A stretch of DNA of 20,828 nt from positions 1-20,828 of the forward strand of contig JBNGIS010034085.1 of assembly GCA_049999725.1 (NCBI GenBank), written 5' to 3'. Under the pieces are notes generated by a model that had not been told where the DNA came from, did not search any database, and worked only from the letters and a program-made list of their open reading frames with translations. The stretch is from Haplomitrium mnioides (lineage: Eukaryota > Marchantiophyta > Haplomitriopsida > Calobryales). Every line of letters begins with the position of its first letter. Positions within the stretch are counted from its first letter, which is position 1. This document shows, piece by piece, positions 1-8,600 of the stretch. Made by a program: the position numbers and the translations under genes.

Positions 1-148
1 TTTTGTTCATAAAAAACAATTTTTTTTTTCGAAAAGAAGATTTTAGTCTTAAATTTGATGTTTTTGAATGCTAAATCTTCGAAAAAAAATTTTGACTGCC
101 AAGTGAAATAGGAACTCAGTAGCGGTTCCTAGTTCAAAGTAGCGACTG
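1..148 (+). repeat. Left arm of a long inverted repeat (family E terminus)
   Basis: This stretch matches the reverse complement of 19811-19960 over its whole length. Shared blocks include the AT-rich part with gaagattttag, the tttgatgtttttgaatg block, and the end agcggttcct..gttcaaagtagcg. The inner boundary is about 148, where the right arm also stops. The arm probably continues leftwards outside the window. It could be a terminal inverted repeat of a DNA transposon or two inverted copies of one repeat. No transposase is visible beside it. Confidence 0.85.
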
Positions 149-1180
149 TTTATCACTTCACAACGGGTTGCGCAATCTGCCTGCTGCAGTGTGGATGAAG
201 TAATCATCCTCGTCCATTGCTACAATTCGCTGATCATGACTCCGCTTCCGAATGACCAAGAGTGCATATCAATTTCTACCCCCCTCGGAAATACTGACGC
301 TATTCAGTAAAGATTCCCCATGTCCTCTGCTATTCAAAATTACTCCTTGTTATCTTTGTCAGTCGAGCATTCAACCTTCGACACACTCTGCTCTTCGACA
401 TTCGCATCTTTCAAGAATGTGACAATGGTAGTCACCGCTACTCAGCCTCGACTCCTAGTTTCAGATGGATAATGTCACCAATCTCAAGAATCAACCATCA
501 AAACTGGCTATAGGGACTGAGTACCCGGCCTTGAGTCCTTCTCGATTCACACATATCTTCGTGATTGTCATATCTCTGCGATGAAACTGCCCCACATCTA
601 TGATTTCCACTGCACTTACTCTTGTTTTGCTGTAACTCGGCCACCTCCTTGGCCCCTTCCTATAGTCTGATGTTAACATCCAAGACTGACATCTCCGTAA
701 CCATCGTATCTCCATAGCGAGCCCATTCCAATCGAGTGCCTTAGTTTCTTCCTTGTAGACTCCGCACAACATCCAGTGGCATGTCAAGCAAGGGCGGAGC
801 AGGCTCAGCTCTATGATGAGAGTTCTTGATCTACGTACACAATCAAACCATAACCCGACTGCTGTCTTCTACACCATCTTCTGGTTTCCGATAGATTGCA
901 AATTCCCATGCTCATGGCCACTACCTTTTTTTTTCTCCCGATTTGAACAACATCTATTTTACAACCCAGTCTTTCCAGTGCTTGAGCTGTTCAATGCATT
1001 CTGCTCCCTACGCTGACATCGCAGTCACTGTTTTTTATTTCTCCTTCTGACATCACCTGCTACTAGTCAGCCATGTTACCACGTCCAACAAAACATTCTA
1101 TCTTCCTTCTATTTCTTTCCTGCACGCGCTCCCCTTTCACCTCCTCAACCCAAACTCAGAAAATCATCTCCCAGACCAAA
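149..1180. other. Unclassified stretch, no supported gene
   Basis: I see no recognisable protein family. A minus-strand open frame of 98 codons (491-787) and neighbouring minus-strand frames over 180-480 have a mixed composition that could be decayed coding sequence, but no motif supports a family. The right part (1020-1180) is pyrimidine-rich with short T runs. No tRNA or rRNA signature was noticed. Confidence 0.5.
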
Positions 1181-1338
1181 TCATTGGGAGCGGCGGCTCT
1201 CTCTTTCTCCTATCGACCAAGAAGCTTTCTCCATAGCACGACGCCCAAGAAAAAGGAGATCATCGGGAGCGGCGGCTCTCTCTTTCTCCTATCAACCAAG
1301 AAACTTTCTCCATAGCGTGGCGCCGAAGAAAAAAGAGA
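1181..1338 (+). repeat. Tandem duplication, two 79-bp units
   Basis: Unit 1 (1181-1259) and unit 2 (1260-1338) align without gaps and differ at only a few bases. Each begins tcatYgggagcggcggctct and contains a ctctctttctcctat block and a purine-rich end. 79 is not a multiple of three, so the repeat does not preserve a reading frame, and the open frame that crosses it changes frame between units. This argues against coding function and for a simple local duplication. Confidence 0.9.
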
Positions 1339-2008
1339 ACGTGAGAGAGGCCTCCCAAAATTGAGCCTCTTTTTGTTCTTTAAGTGACCCTAACTCCCAC
1401 ACGCACAGGAGTTTCTTCTTTCAATGTCCACCTTTAGATCAAAACGATCTCCACCGTCCATCTTTATCCCTCTTTTCTCCTTGGTTTGGCTGGTAGCTTA
1501 GGTTTAATATTAGTTAATTAATATTTTGCTCTTCTTTACTAACCCAAACAAATTCTCCATATACCACAAAACACAAAACATGTACTTGCATAATTTTACA
1601 ATACACACACACTACCTTCATGCACAAATGGCACATTTCTTTTCTTTTCTTCCTGCCGGAGTGATGTTCCTCCATTTTCCTCCATTTTCAATTGTTCGAG
1701 TTGTTGTCGGTGTTGCTTGATCCATTTCTTGACCTGATTGGTACCTGTGATTCAGAAGACACATGCTATTTCTACAATTGCGTTTCTAGATCCTAAAGAA
1801 GCTTTCCTACTTTAAATATAATAAAAAAAGTTTTCTAACTAGATCTTATAAAAGTCTTTTAATTGAATCTTTGAGAAGTAAGATTCAAAGTCTTTCATCC
1901 TTATGTTTGGATAGTGTCCATTGTTTGCCATTTATGCCATTTGCCTGATTGCTTTCTTCCTTTTTCTCGATTTCTTCCTCCTTTGCCTCTCCTTGCGTGC
2001 GTCTTTAA
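1339..2008. other. AT-rich unclassified stretch with one hairpin
   Basis: No gene family is recognised. One perfect inverted repeat is present: TTGAATCTT (1863-1871) and AAGATTCAA (1880-1888) around an 8-base loop. Its function is unknown and it may be chance in AT-rich DNA. Confidence 0.5.
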
Positions 2009-2182
2009 CTCCTATCATGGACTCTAACACCTATGTGCACATGGACTGCTGAAGCCCATGCGGGCATGGAATGCTGAAGCCCATGCACAAATGGACTAGT
2101 GAACCCGTGCGCGGATGGACTACTAAAGCTCAAGCCGCATGAACTACTAAAGCCTATGTGTGTATGGACTTTGAACTACAAT
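2009..2182 (+). repeat. Array of near-palindromic motifs, about 24-25 bp period
   Basis: About seven degenerate copies of a motif of the form aagccYatg(c/t)...(g/c)catggact follow each other at roughly 24-25 bp (starts near 2011, 2029, 2053, 2078, 2103, 2126 and 2150). The clearest copy has CCATGC-like and GCATGG-like half sites. The same motif, in the same orientation and with the same flank (gactttSaactacaat), recurs at 20195-20400. Such arrays are typical of subterminal repeats of plant DNA transposons such as CACTA elements, where transposase binds. That role is inference here. Confidence 0.65.
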
Positions 2183-2530
2183 TTTAATTTGAAAATGAAT
2201 TTATTCTAAAAATTGTTGGAATTTTAAAGTGTTGGAATACTCTCCAACTATGTTGCAAGTTCATATAAAAAAAAGACATAGGTTTCAATCTTTTCATTGA
2301 ATTCGATGTTCTCAATATTTTCACAAAAACAAAGGATTTCATTAAACTTTGCATACAAATACTTCATTTCTATCAAACAAACTTGTTAAAAATGCAAAAA
2401 ATCAAACAAAAAAACTTTCTAAATTTTTTTCTCGAAAAAAACCCTTTTATTTTTCTATTTTAGAACATAAAATTGTTATTTAAAAAAAACGTTCTTGTTT
2501 GAGTTGTCTGTTTCTGGTTCAAAGTAGTAG
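2183..2530 (+). repeat. AT-rich segment ending in a family E terminus
   Basis: This AT-rich segment runs from the motif array to ggttcaaagtagtag (2516-2530), which matches the inner ends of the inverted repeat arms at 148 and 19811. Gypsy coding sequence begins right after it at about 2532. The order array, AT-rich DNA, terminus mirrors 19811-20400, which supports a third, diverged copy of the same terminus. Confidence 0.5.
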
Positions 2531-2531
2531 A

Positions 2532-2966
2532 TGTTATGATCCAAAAACATGTTGTATAGTTGATTTTGATGCTTCTAATTTTGCTATTGGAGCAGTTTTA
2601 CAGCAAGAGTTTGAGAATGGACTTCATCCAATTTCCTTCATGTCAAGTTGATTAAATGTGGCAGAGAGAAATTATTCTGCAATGGATCGAGAGCAATTGG
2701 CAATGGTTTATGCTACCAAAGTGTGGAGGTACTATCTTTTGGGAAGACCTATGCTTATGCGCACAAATCACAAACCATTGTTACAAACAATCCATTTGGA
2801 AAATATGACAAGTCGTCATCACCGATGGGAAGATCAACTTCAACTCTTTGATATCAAACTAGAGTACAAGTATGGAAGGTTCCACACTATTTCTCATACA
2901 CTATCACAAAGGCTGGATCATCGAGTGAATACAATGGAGGTGAGAAAATTAGTATCTTACATTTAG
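2532..2966 (+). pseudogene. Gypsy RNase H domain, element A (partial, decayed)
   Basis: This is the RNase H domain of a gypsy Pol, which removes the RNA strand during reverse transcription. Visible motifs are DFDASNFAIGAVLQ (first catalytic Asp in DAS), AERNYSAMDREQLAMVYA (catalytic Glu) and WRYYLLG. The third acidic site is changed: the usual TDHKPL reads TNHKPL. The frame is open from about 2658 to 2966. A TGA stop near 2645 sits where related copies have Arg (compare MLRQLN in element B), so it may be CGA to TGA. The polymerase domain upstream is absent. Confidence 0.85.
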
Positions 2967-3445
2967 ATGAGGTAACTAGTGGGAGTTTTTGTCAAAAACT
3001 ACAAGAAGATGTTTTTTTTAGTCTTGTTTGGGCACGATTGGTCGTCAAAGATAATGAGTATCATTCTTTTTCAATTCGAGATGGTATTCTCTATCAAGGC
3101 AATCAAATATATGTTCCAAGTATTTCTACCTTTTTGTCTCGTTTATCTTCTTCCTTGCAAGATTCTCGCAACCATCTTACTGTTGCTCAAAATTGGCAAA
3201 AAGAATATGCCGATAGTCGTTGTCTTGATTGCTCTCATGTTTTAGGTGACAAAGTTATGTTATCTACTCACAATTTCCCTTTGTCTTTAGATACTCAAGT
3301 CTGTAAGTTATCTCTTGCTTGGATTAGTCCTTTCTTTATTTCTCGCATTGCTTATAAACTTGACCTTCTTCTTCATATGAAGATTCATCATGTGTTTTAT
3401 GTCTCTAAACTTAGGCTTTTTGTTTCTAGTCTATCTTCTTTTCCA
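2967..3445 (+). pseudogene. Integrase ends with the catalytic core deleted, element A
   Basis: The first part (to about 3120) encodes the segment between RNase H and the integrase zinc domain, with RDGILYQGNQIYVPS. It then jumps directly to the C-terminal part: AQNWQKEYAD, GDKVMLSTHN, and AYKLDLLLHMKIHHVFYVSKLRLFV, the usual gypsy segment before the chromodomain. The HHCC zinc finger and the whole DDE core are missing compared with element B at 5560-6250, so an internal deletion of several hundred bases lies near 3121-3140. The 3038-3499 frame is open across this junction. Confidence 0.8.
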
Positions 3446-3776
3446 AGAGAGTCACTTTTAGGGTTGAGATATGTTTACTTGCCTTCGAAGTCACTTTAGT
3501 TAAGAGTCACTTTTAGGGTTGAAATTAGAAGTGACTTGTAAGTAAAGAAAGAAGGATGACACCCACTTCTCTTGTATAAGTAGAAGGGCTTCTTAGCCCC
3601 ACTCTTCATTTTGGAGTTCCTCTCAACTCGGTTCAACTCTTTGGTTGCTTGGCTTTGGCTAGCGCTCTTGGATTTTGTTTTCTTATTGGCTTTGAGTTGT
3701 ATAACTCTATTGGAGGTAGAGTTACTTTAAAGTTGTTACTCACTTGGAAGTTGGTCTTTGAGTTCTTTTACAGTAG
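3446..3776 (+). repeat. LTR of element A
   Basis: This segment aligns with 18676-19026 and more loosely with 3982-4385. Shared blocks are cacttttagggttgaaatt, gaagtgRcttgtaagt, a TATA box, agaagggcttc, ggctttggctagc and ttgagttctttta. It follows the integrase end, so it is the 3' LTR of A. It abuts the LTR of element B at about 3780 with almost no spacer. Exact ends are uncertain because U3 is internally repetitive. Confidence 0.8.
3575..3583 (+). promoter_or_regulatory. LTR TATA box, element A
   Basis: TATAAGTAG lies in the same place as TATAAATAG at 18839 and TATAAATAA at 4052, just before the conserved gaagggcttc block. This marks the retrotransposon promoter. A substitution in the box suggests a weaker or dead promoter. 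Confidence 0.6.
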
Positions 3777-3813
3777 GTGTCAAAGGAGGATTACTTTTAG
3801 TGAAGTGGTATAA

Positions 3814-4010
3814 GATTACTTTTAGGGCTAAAAATCTTTTAGTAAAGTAGTATAATGGTTACTTGCCTTTGAAGTTACTTTTAGAAAAGTAGTATAAGAT
3901 TACTTTTAGGGTTGAAATCCTTTTAGTAAAATGGTGTAATGATTACTTGCCTTTGAAATTGCATTTTAAAAAGTAGTATAAGTTCATTTTTAGATTTGAA
4001 ATTGAAAGTA
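3814..4010 (+). repeat. 84-bp tandem repeats in the U3 of element B
   Basis: Units start at 3814 and 3898, with a partial third at 3982. Each begins gattacttttaggg and contains agtaaagtagtataatg, acttgcctttgaa and agaaaagtagtataa. The spacing is exactly 84 bp both times. The same 84-bp spacing recurs in the other LTR of element B (17856 and 17940), so the repeat was present in the element when it inserted. U3 repeats often act as enhancers; that role is inference. Confidence 0.85.
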
Positions 4011-4051
4011 ACTTGTAATTAAAGAGAGTAGAACGACACCTTCTTCTCAAA

Positions 4052-4060
4052 TATAAATAA
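4052..4060 (+). promoter_or_regulatory. LTR TATA box, element B
   Basis: TATAAATAA lies at the position of the TATA box in the related LTRs, followed by aaaaaagcttcatta, which is the diverged form of the gaagggcttc block. Confidence 0.6.
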
Positions 4061-4151
4061 AAAAAGCTTCATTACCCAACTCATCATTTTAGATTTCCTC
4101 TTAATTTCTTTGAGCTTTCACTTGTGTCCTCTTTGTATTATTGCCTTTCTT

Positions 4152-4300
4152 GACATTTGGTTGGTTGCTTGCTATATTGGCATTTGGATTGCTTTTATTG
4201 ACATTTGGTTGGTTGGTTGCTATATTGGCATTTTGATTGCTTTTATTGACATTTGGTTGGTTCCTTATCATATTGGCACTTGGATTAATTGTTTGCCATA
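4152..4300 (+). repeat. 48-bp tandem repeats in the LTR of element B
   Basis: Three units start at 4152, 4200 and 4248, each opening gacatttggttggtt and carrying tatattggcattt..attg. The period is exactly 48 bp, so a 16-residue hydrophobic repeat (DIWLV.CYIGIWIAFI) can be read through it, but this is untranslated LTR sequence. The unit derives from the single ttggttgcttggctttggct block of the A and D LTRs. Confidence 0.9.
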
Positions 4301-4424
4301 TTGGTATTTGGTTTGATTAACTCTATTAGAGTTATCTTTGAGTTGTTACTTATTTGGAGTTCATTTTTGAGTTCTTCTACATTGGTTGCAAAGCTAAGGT
4401 TCTTGTTGGTAGTACGATCTATAG

Positions 4425-4744
4425 AGAATCAAGGGACAAATAAAATGGTGATTCAAGAAATGCAACAATAAATTGAATCTTTCTTGCCTTTTAGAAGTTC
4501 AAATGCAATAAAAGAAAAATGTCTTTTCAAGGCGAAAAGAATCATATATGATTTTCAAAACCAAAAAATATATGATGGGAAGATGGTTCTTGATGCAATT
4601 GATAGTTTCTTGTTTTATTGTGAACAATATTTTGAAGCTACAAGTATAAAAAAAAAGATGGTCAGAAAATTTTGTTTGCAACAAGCCAATTAGAATGAGT
4701 TGCAAAGACTTGGTAGAGATATCAAATAGAGCAAGCACAATGTA
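4425..4744 (+). pseudogene. Gag N-terminal fragment, element B
   Basis: This is the start of the gypsy Gag (capsid) protein. It opens with ENQGTNKMVIQEMQQ, which parallels MENQEVKMQAMQQQI in element D, and continues with YDGKMVLDAIDSFLFYCEQYFEAT, the conserved start of the retrotransposon gag domain. A stop follows the MQQ segment. It is cut off at about 4744 and joined directly to RT thumb sequence, so most of Gag, the protease and the RT palm are gone. Confidence 0.8.
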
Positions 4745-5450
4745 TCATAAACTTATCTAGGATATAAAATGTCTACAAGTGACATCAAGATAGAGGAAGA
4801 GAATATTAAGGTTATCATAGAGTGGTCAACACTAAATAATACAAAGGATGCTTCTACCTTCAATGGATTGGCAAGTTTGTATCGACGATTCATCCATTAT
4901 TATGCGCATACTATTGCACCACTTATGAATCTTCTATACAAGAAGGCCAAGTTTGAATGGACCACCAAAGAGCAAACAACATTTTAACAACTCAAGAATG
5001 CAATGTCTTCTTGTCTAATTCTGTAACAATACTCAAATAGAAAAATTAGAGTAATCAAAATCAACTATAAAATGTGCTTTTTGGATAACATGGCTACAAC
5101 ATGATTTAAAAATTGAACTTCATCCAATTGCCTTCATGTTACGCCAATTAAATGCAAGAAAGAGAAACTATTCTACTAGAGATTGAGAGCAACTGACAAT
5201 AGTTTATGCTGCCAAGGCTTAGAGGCACTACTTTTTGGGAAAACCTATACTAATGCACACCAATCACAAGCCTTTGATCTAGTTAATTCACTTGTAAAAT
5301 ATGAAGTTGTCATCATAGATAAGAGGATCAATTACATCTATTTGATATCAAGTTGTAGTACAAGCCATAAAGACTTCACACCATTTCAGATGCATTGCTA
5401 CAAAGAACTGAATCATCGAATGGATATATTGGAGGGAAAAATATAAATAT
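4745..5450 (+). pseudogene. RT thumb and RNase H, element B (decayed)
   Basis: The frame at 4769-4987 carries the gypsy RT thumb/connection motif FNGLASLYRRFIHYYAHTIAP followed by LMNLLYKKAKFEWT. Downstream, RNase H remains in broken frames: LHPIAFMLRQLNARKRNYS near 5110-5170, then the KVWRYYLLG-like and TNHKPL-like segments around 5215-5275 and the HRMDILEGK end near 5420. Several stops and frameshifts make it nonfunctional. No YxDD palm motif is present because of the upstream deletion. Confidence 0.8.
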
Positions 5451-6676
5451 ATTACATCTTGATGAGGTAATTAATAAAGGTCTTTGGTCTTATTCAATCT
5501 TGCTCAGATATGAATGGTGGTAAAAAATAGTATCATGTTTTTTTTGTTAGAGATGGTATTCTCTATCAAAGCCACCAAACATATGTTCTAGAAGAGGCTA
5601 CACTTCATATGGCATGTTCACAGAAAGCACATTATATTCCAATTTTAGGGAATTTTGGAGTAGACAAGACTATGAAGCTACTTCAATGCATTTAGTGGTG
5701 GCCAAACTTAGCTTAAACTGTTGATGGTTTTGTTTGTTCTTGTGAAAGTTGTCAATGAAACAAGGGTTCTGATTAAAAACTAGTTGGAATTCTTTAACCA
5801 CCACTAATTCCTACTACTCATTGGGAACCCGTAAGTTTGGATCTTGTCATTTTACTTCCAACTATGTTTCATGAGTTTATTGCAATTGTGATGTTTGTGG
5901 ACAAGTTCAACAAGAAGATTCATTTAGCACTGACAGTGGACAAAGTGGATGCTCCAAAATTGGCAAAATTTTACTTTGGTATTGTCTTCCACTATCATGG
6001 AATACCCAAGGTGTTAATATTTGATATGGGTTTTTGATTTACTAGAAAGTTTTATAAAGAGTTGTTTAACCTTTTGGGTACCAAACTATCTATGTCTACA
6101 TCTTATCATCCTCAAATAGATGGTCAAATAGAACATGCTAATTGCATTGTGGAAGATATGTTTTGAGCGTTTATCAATGTTCATCACACCAATTGGGAGA
6201 GTTTCTTATTAGATGTGAAGTTTGTTTGCAATAGCTCCAAACAAATAAGCATTGGATTTTCTCCTTCCTTTCTTAATTTGGGTCAACATCCTCTTATTCC
6301 CAATGGTTTACTTTCTCTTTCCTTTTCCAATGTTTCTAGTAGTTCTATATTTTTGTCTCATTTATCTTTGTTTCTGCAATATGCTTCCAATCATCTTGTT
6401 ATACTCAAAATTTCCAAAAAATATGTCGACAAATATTGTGATAATTTTCCTATGTTCTAGGTGATTGAGTTATGTTCTCTACTCACAATCTTACCTTGTC
6501 TTTAGATACTCAATCTTGGATTGGTCCTTTCTCTCTTGCTTGAGTTATTTTTCATGTTACTTACAAACTTGATCATGATCCTCTTTATATGAAGATTCAT
6601 CATGCGTTCTATGTGTCTAAACTTAAGCCATTTGTTCCTAGTTCATTTTTTTTTCCAAATCATGTTCAACTTTCTT
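5451..6676 (+). pseudogene. Integrase, element B (DDE residues kept, frames broken)
   Basis: Integrase inserts the cDNA copy into the host chromosome. The order is complete: RDGILYQSHQTYV, a zinc domain with AHYIPILGNFGVDKT (second His replaced by Asn) and CSCESC near 5735-5755, then the DDE core. The catalytic Asp codons are at 5840-5842 (SLDLVILLP) and 6023-6025 (IFDMGF), and the Glu at 6131-6133 (DGQIEHAN). The last two are 35 residues apart, as expected. The C-terminal part includes KIHHAFYVSKLKPFVPS up to about 6645. A stop at 6036 and others downstream inactivate it. Its chromodomain lies at 17526, beyond element C. Confidence 0.88.
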
Positions 6677-6679
6677 TGT

Positions 6680-6803
6680 TGTGCACATACACATCACTTA
6701 CACAACTACATCATCCACACACATTCCATGACATCTACAAACATACAATATAGAATAACAAAAAATTGAGTCTCATGCGTATAGAATGCATGAGACCCCA
6801 CAT
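6680..6803 (-). repeat. 115-bp repeat, copy R2, with terminal hairpin
   Basis: It is nearly identical to 7056-7178 and partly to 19743-19810. The shared core is cacaactacatcatccacac followed by attcYatgaYatctacaaac. It contains a perfect hairpin GTCTCATGC / GCATGAGAC with a 9-base loop (about 6768-6796). On the minus strand it begins TGTGGGGTCTCATG, like an LTR start. It abuts the LTR body of element C. Confidence 0.8.
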
Positions 6804-7048
6804 TGTTTTTCTCAAGTGATACCTTCTCAAGAAATTCAAATGTTGATTTTTCTGATATCCGAACCAGTGCACCTTTGCTTACAAAGAACCCACGCTTCTC
6901 CAAGAACTGCAATACATCAGCTCTCTTCTTGGTTCATACGCAGTGACATCGAAAGAAACCTTTCAATGAGACTATATGGCCTTATATACTTATACACAAA
7001 AAAACTCAAAACAATTAAAAATAGAAATCTACATAAAATAGTGTGATA
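6801..7048 (-). repeat. 3' LTR body of element C
   Basis: This is a direct repeat of 17259-17508, with long shared blocks such as tttctcaagtgataccttct, aagaaattcaaatgttgat and ggccttatatactta. It holds a minus-strand TATA box (6980-6988). It is flanked on both sides by the 115-bp R repeat, unlike the 5' copy, so the exact LTR ends are unresolved. Confidence 0.85.
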
Positions 7049-7055
7049 GTTGTTG

Positions 7056-7178
7056 TATGCATACACACCATTACACAACTACATCATCCACACACATTCT
7101 ATGATATCTACAAACATACAAAAGAGAATAACAAATAATTAAGTCTCATAGGTATACTATACATGAGATCTCACAATC
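7056..7178 (-). repeat. 115-bp repeat, copy R1
   Basis: This is the second copy of the 6680-6803 repeat, with the degenerate hairpin gtctcat...atgagatc at its right end. On the minus strand it starts TGTGAGATCTCATG just after a purine-rich stretch (aactaggggca), which is where a 3' LTR would begin. It may therefore be the true 5' end of the 3' LTR of element C. Confidence 0.75.
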
Positions 7179-7340
7179 ATGCCCCTAGTTGGTGGTCAAG
7201 TCCCCTAACACTTGCTAGCCATCTATCTCCTAGAAAATTGATATACGTCTACTAATGCAAAGACTAGAAGGCCAGGTGCAATAGGGCTTCATCATTCACC
7301 TTTGATAATCTATACCAACCCTAAAACTTAATAGAAACTA
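7179..7340 (-). other. 3' untranslated region of element C with candidate polypurine tract
   Basis: On the minus strand this follows the end of pol and leads into the LTR region. The only purine-rich candidates are ttaggggac and aactaggggca (about 7179-7210), a weak polypurine tract. No open frame is supported. Confidence 0.4.
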
Positions 7341-7640
7341 GTTGCTCTATAAATAGTGAGGGTCAAACCATGAGCCACCAAATCAACATAGTGATTGCTT
7401 CCTTAAGAGAACCATATAACATACATTTCAAGCCTATAGGAACTCGTGCCACATTGAGGCCCATAGTGCTATCAACGTTTGGAAGGTGACAAGGAGCAAA
7501 ATTGTGCACATAGTCCTTCCAAGTCATACCATCACGTCCCTTTAGCTGCAAAACACCTGAAGGTAGTACCTCACGAACACATAAAATATGGCGTCCAACA
7601 GTGACATCAAGTGTCATGGGTGTTGTCTACTGCAAACACA
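7341..7640 (-). pseudogene. C-terminal module of element C Pol, possible broken PHD finger
   Basis: An open minus-strand frame (7617-7363) follows integrase and contains GRHILCVREVLPSGVLQL, TWKDYVHNFAPCHLPNVD and GLKCMLYGS...TMLI. The SH3-like barrel after gypsy integrases often has this VREVLPSGVLxLxG form. The ending resembles the start of a zinc-binding PHD-type finger (C-x2-C ... TMLxCDxC), with the second Cys changed to Tyr. A one-base shift near 7390 would continue as DLVAHGL, compatible with CDxCxxGW after substitutions. The barrel-like part is fairly secure; the PHD reading is tentative. No chromodomain is seen at this end of element C. Confidence 0.5.
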
Positions 7641-8600
7641 CATAATCATCAGGATGAAACCTCTGAATCCTAGTGCAATATCCACCTCCAGGTATAGTAG
7701 CATATCATAAAGTATCACGATGCTGAGCAATGGCAAGGTTGTCAAACGCCATGGACATAACTCTCTCAAAAACTCATGCTCTCTCTAAACATACCTCTAG
7801 AGCATTCAGATCCACGACCATAGTAAGAGGGTAAATTGGGTTCCCTCTAATATAATAGAAAACAAGGTGAAAAAGAAGCCAAGGCTGCCTACTTGCTAAA
7901 CATGTAGCCCATAGCAAGCCACTGTAATTGTAGATCCCAATATCCAATGTAACCAACTTGCAAGCCATACTTGCGCAATGCTCTTTTCATCGTTTGAACC
8001 ACTTGGTCAACCTACCCATTTGCCTCAAGATGATCTCTAGATGTAGTACAATGATCAATGAGAGCTTGCTCATACAAAACTTCAAACTCACTTTGAAATT
8101 CTGTACCCTGATTTGTCAACACTTCAGCAAGTGCTCCAAAATGACTGAGAATTCAATCCAAGAAAGTGATAGCCACTCTTCTGTTGGTCTTGTCTGGCAA
8201 TGGTACCAACTCAATCCACTTAGAGAACTGCTCCACCATCACCAACACATACTTATTATGCCACTATGTCAAAGGCAAAGGACCTACAAAATCCAAACTC
8301 CAACAATATCCCAAACCCATGATATGTAGTGGTTGCAATTGTAGAGTGGGAGCATTGAATGATGCTCGAACTCTATCACACACCACACACTTAGCGACCT
8401 ATTGATGCACATTGGTGTTCATGCCCTGCCACTATACCTGTGTCTACAACAAACTAAAGGGGCACTTTGTCCCAACTCCTCGTGGGCATGGCGCACTAGT
8501 GCAAGACGCTACATCGGCTTAGGCACAACACGTACCTTCCTATCATGCCAGAATCGCAAACTCTGAGCCTTTTCCTACCTGAATCTCTTGGCTTGATGTT
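7641..8600 (-). pseudogene. Integrase, element C (catalytic residues changed)
   Basis: Minus-strand segments in changing frames give the full integrase order. The zinc domain has RHAHEELGQ (second His replaced by Gln) and KCVVCDRVRASFNAP with an intact C-x2-C (8378-8389). The core has SLDFVGPLPL with the first Asp at 8291-8293, KYVLVMVEQFSKWIELVPL, then VLTNQGTEFQ where the second Asp is Asn (8111-8113). The motif after it reads NG-stop-VDQVVQTMKRAL, so the expected catalytic Glu is Asp (8006-8008). A Gln codon has become TAG just before it. The enzyme could not work as written. Confidence 0.85.

Larger units (their letters stand above)
2532..3776 (+). mobile_element. Element A: 3' part of a Ty3/gypsy retrotransposon
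   Basis: Element A consists of RNase H, both ends of integrase and an LTR, all on the plus strand. The 5' half (LTR, Gag, protease, RT) is missing; the element begins directly at the family E terminus. Its protein and LTR resemble those of elements B and D, so all three are one family. It lies head to tail with B. Confidence 0.8.
3785..4385 (+). repeat. 5' LTR of element B with expanded internal repeats
   Basis: This LTR shares its U3, TATA and R/U5 blocks with the LTRs at 3446, 17813 and 18676. It is longer than the A and D copies (about 600 bp against about 330-350), because an 84-bp U3 unit and a 48-bp unit are both repeated. It ends at gagttcttctaca, followed by a degraded primer binding site at about 4383-4397 and the Gag start. 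Confidence 0.75.

Noticed and set aside
491-787. Minus-strand 98-codon open frame
   Set aside because: No recognisable domain, and neighbouring frames are equally open for short distances. It may be decayed coding sequence, but I cannot name it.
1073-1315. Plus-strand 80-codon open frame with Ser-rich repeats
   Set aside because: It runs through a 79-bp tandem duplication that changes frame between units, and has no family similarity.
1863-1888. Hairpin as a possible small RNA or terminator
   Set aside because: Only a 9-bp stem in AT-rich DNA, with no conserved context.
4110-4316. Apparent membrane protein with 16-residue repeats
   Set aside because: It lies wholly in an LTR and results from 48-bp tandem repeats; related LTRs lack it.
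7958-8405. Plus-strand frames of 79-123 codons rich in His and Cys
   Set aside because: They are shadows of the minus-strand integrase of element C.
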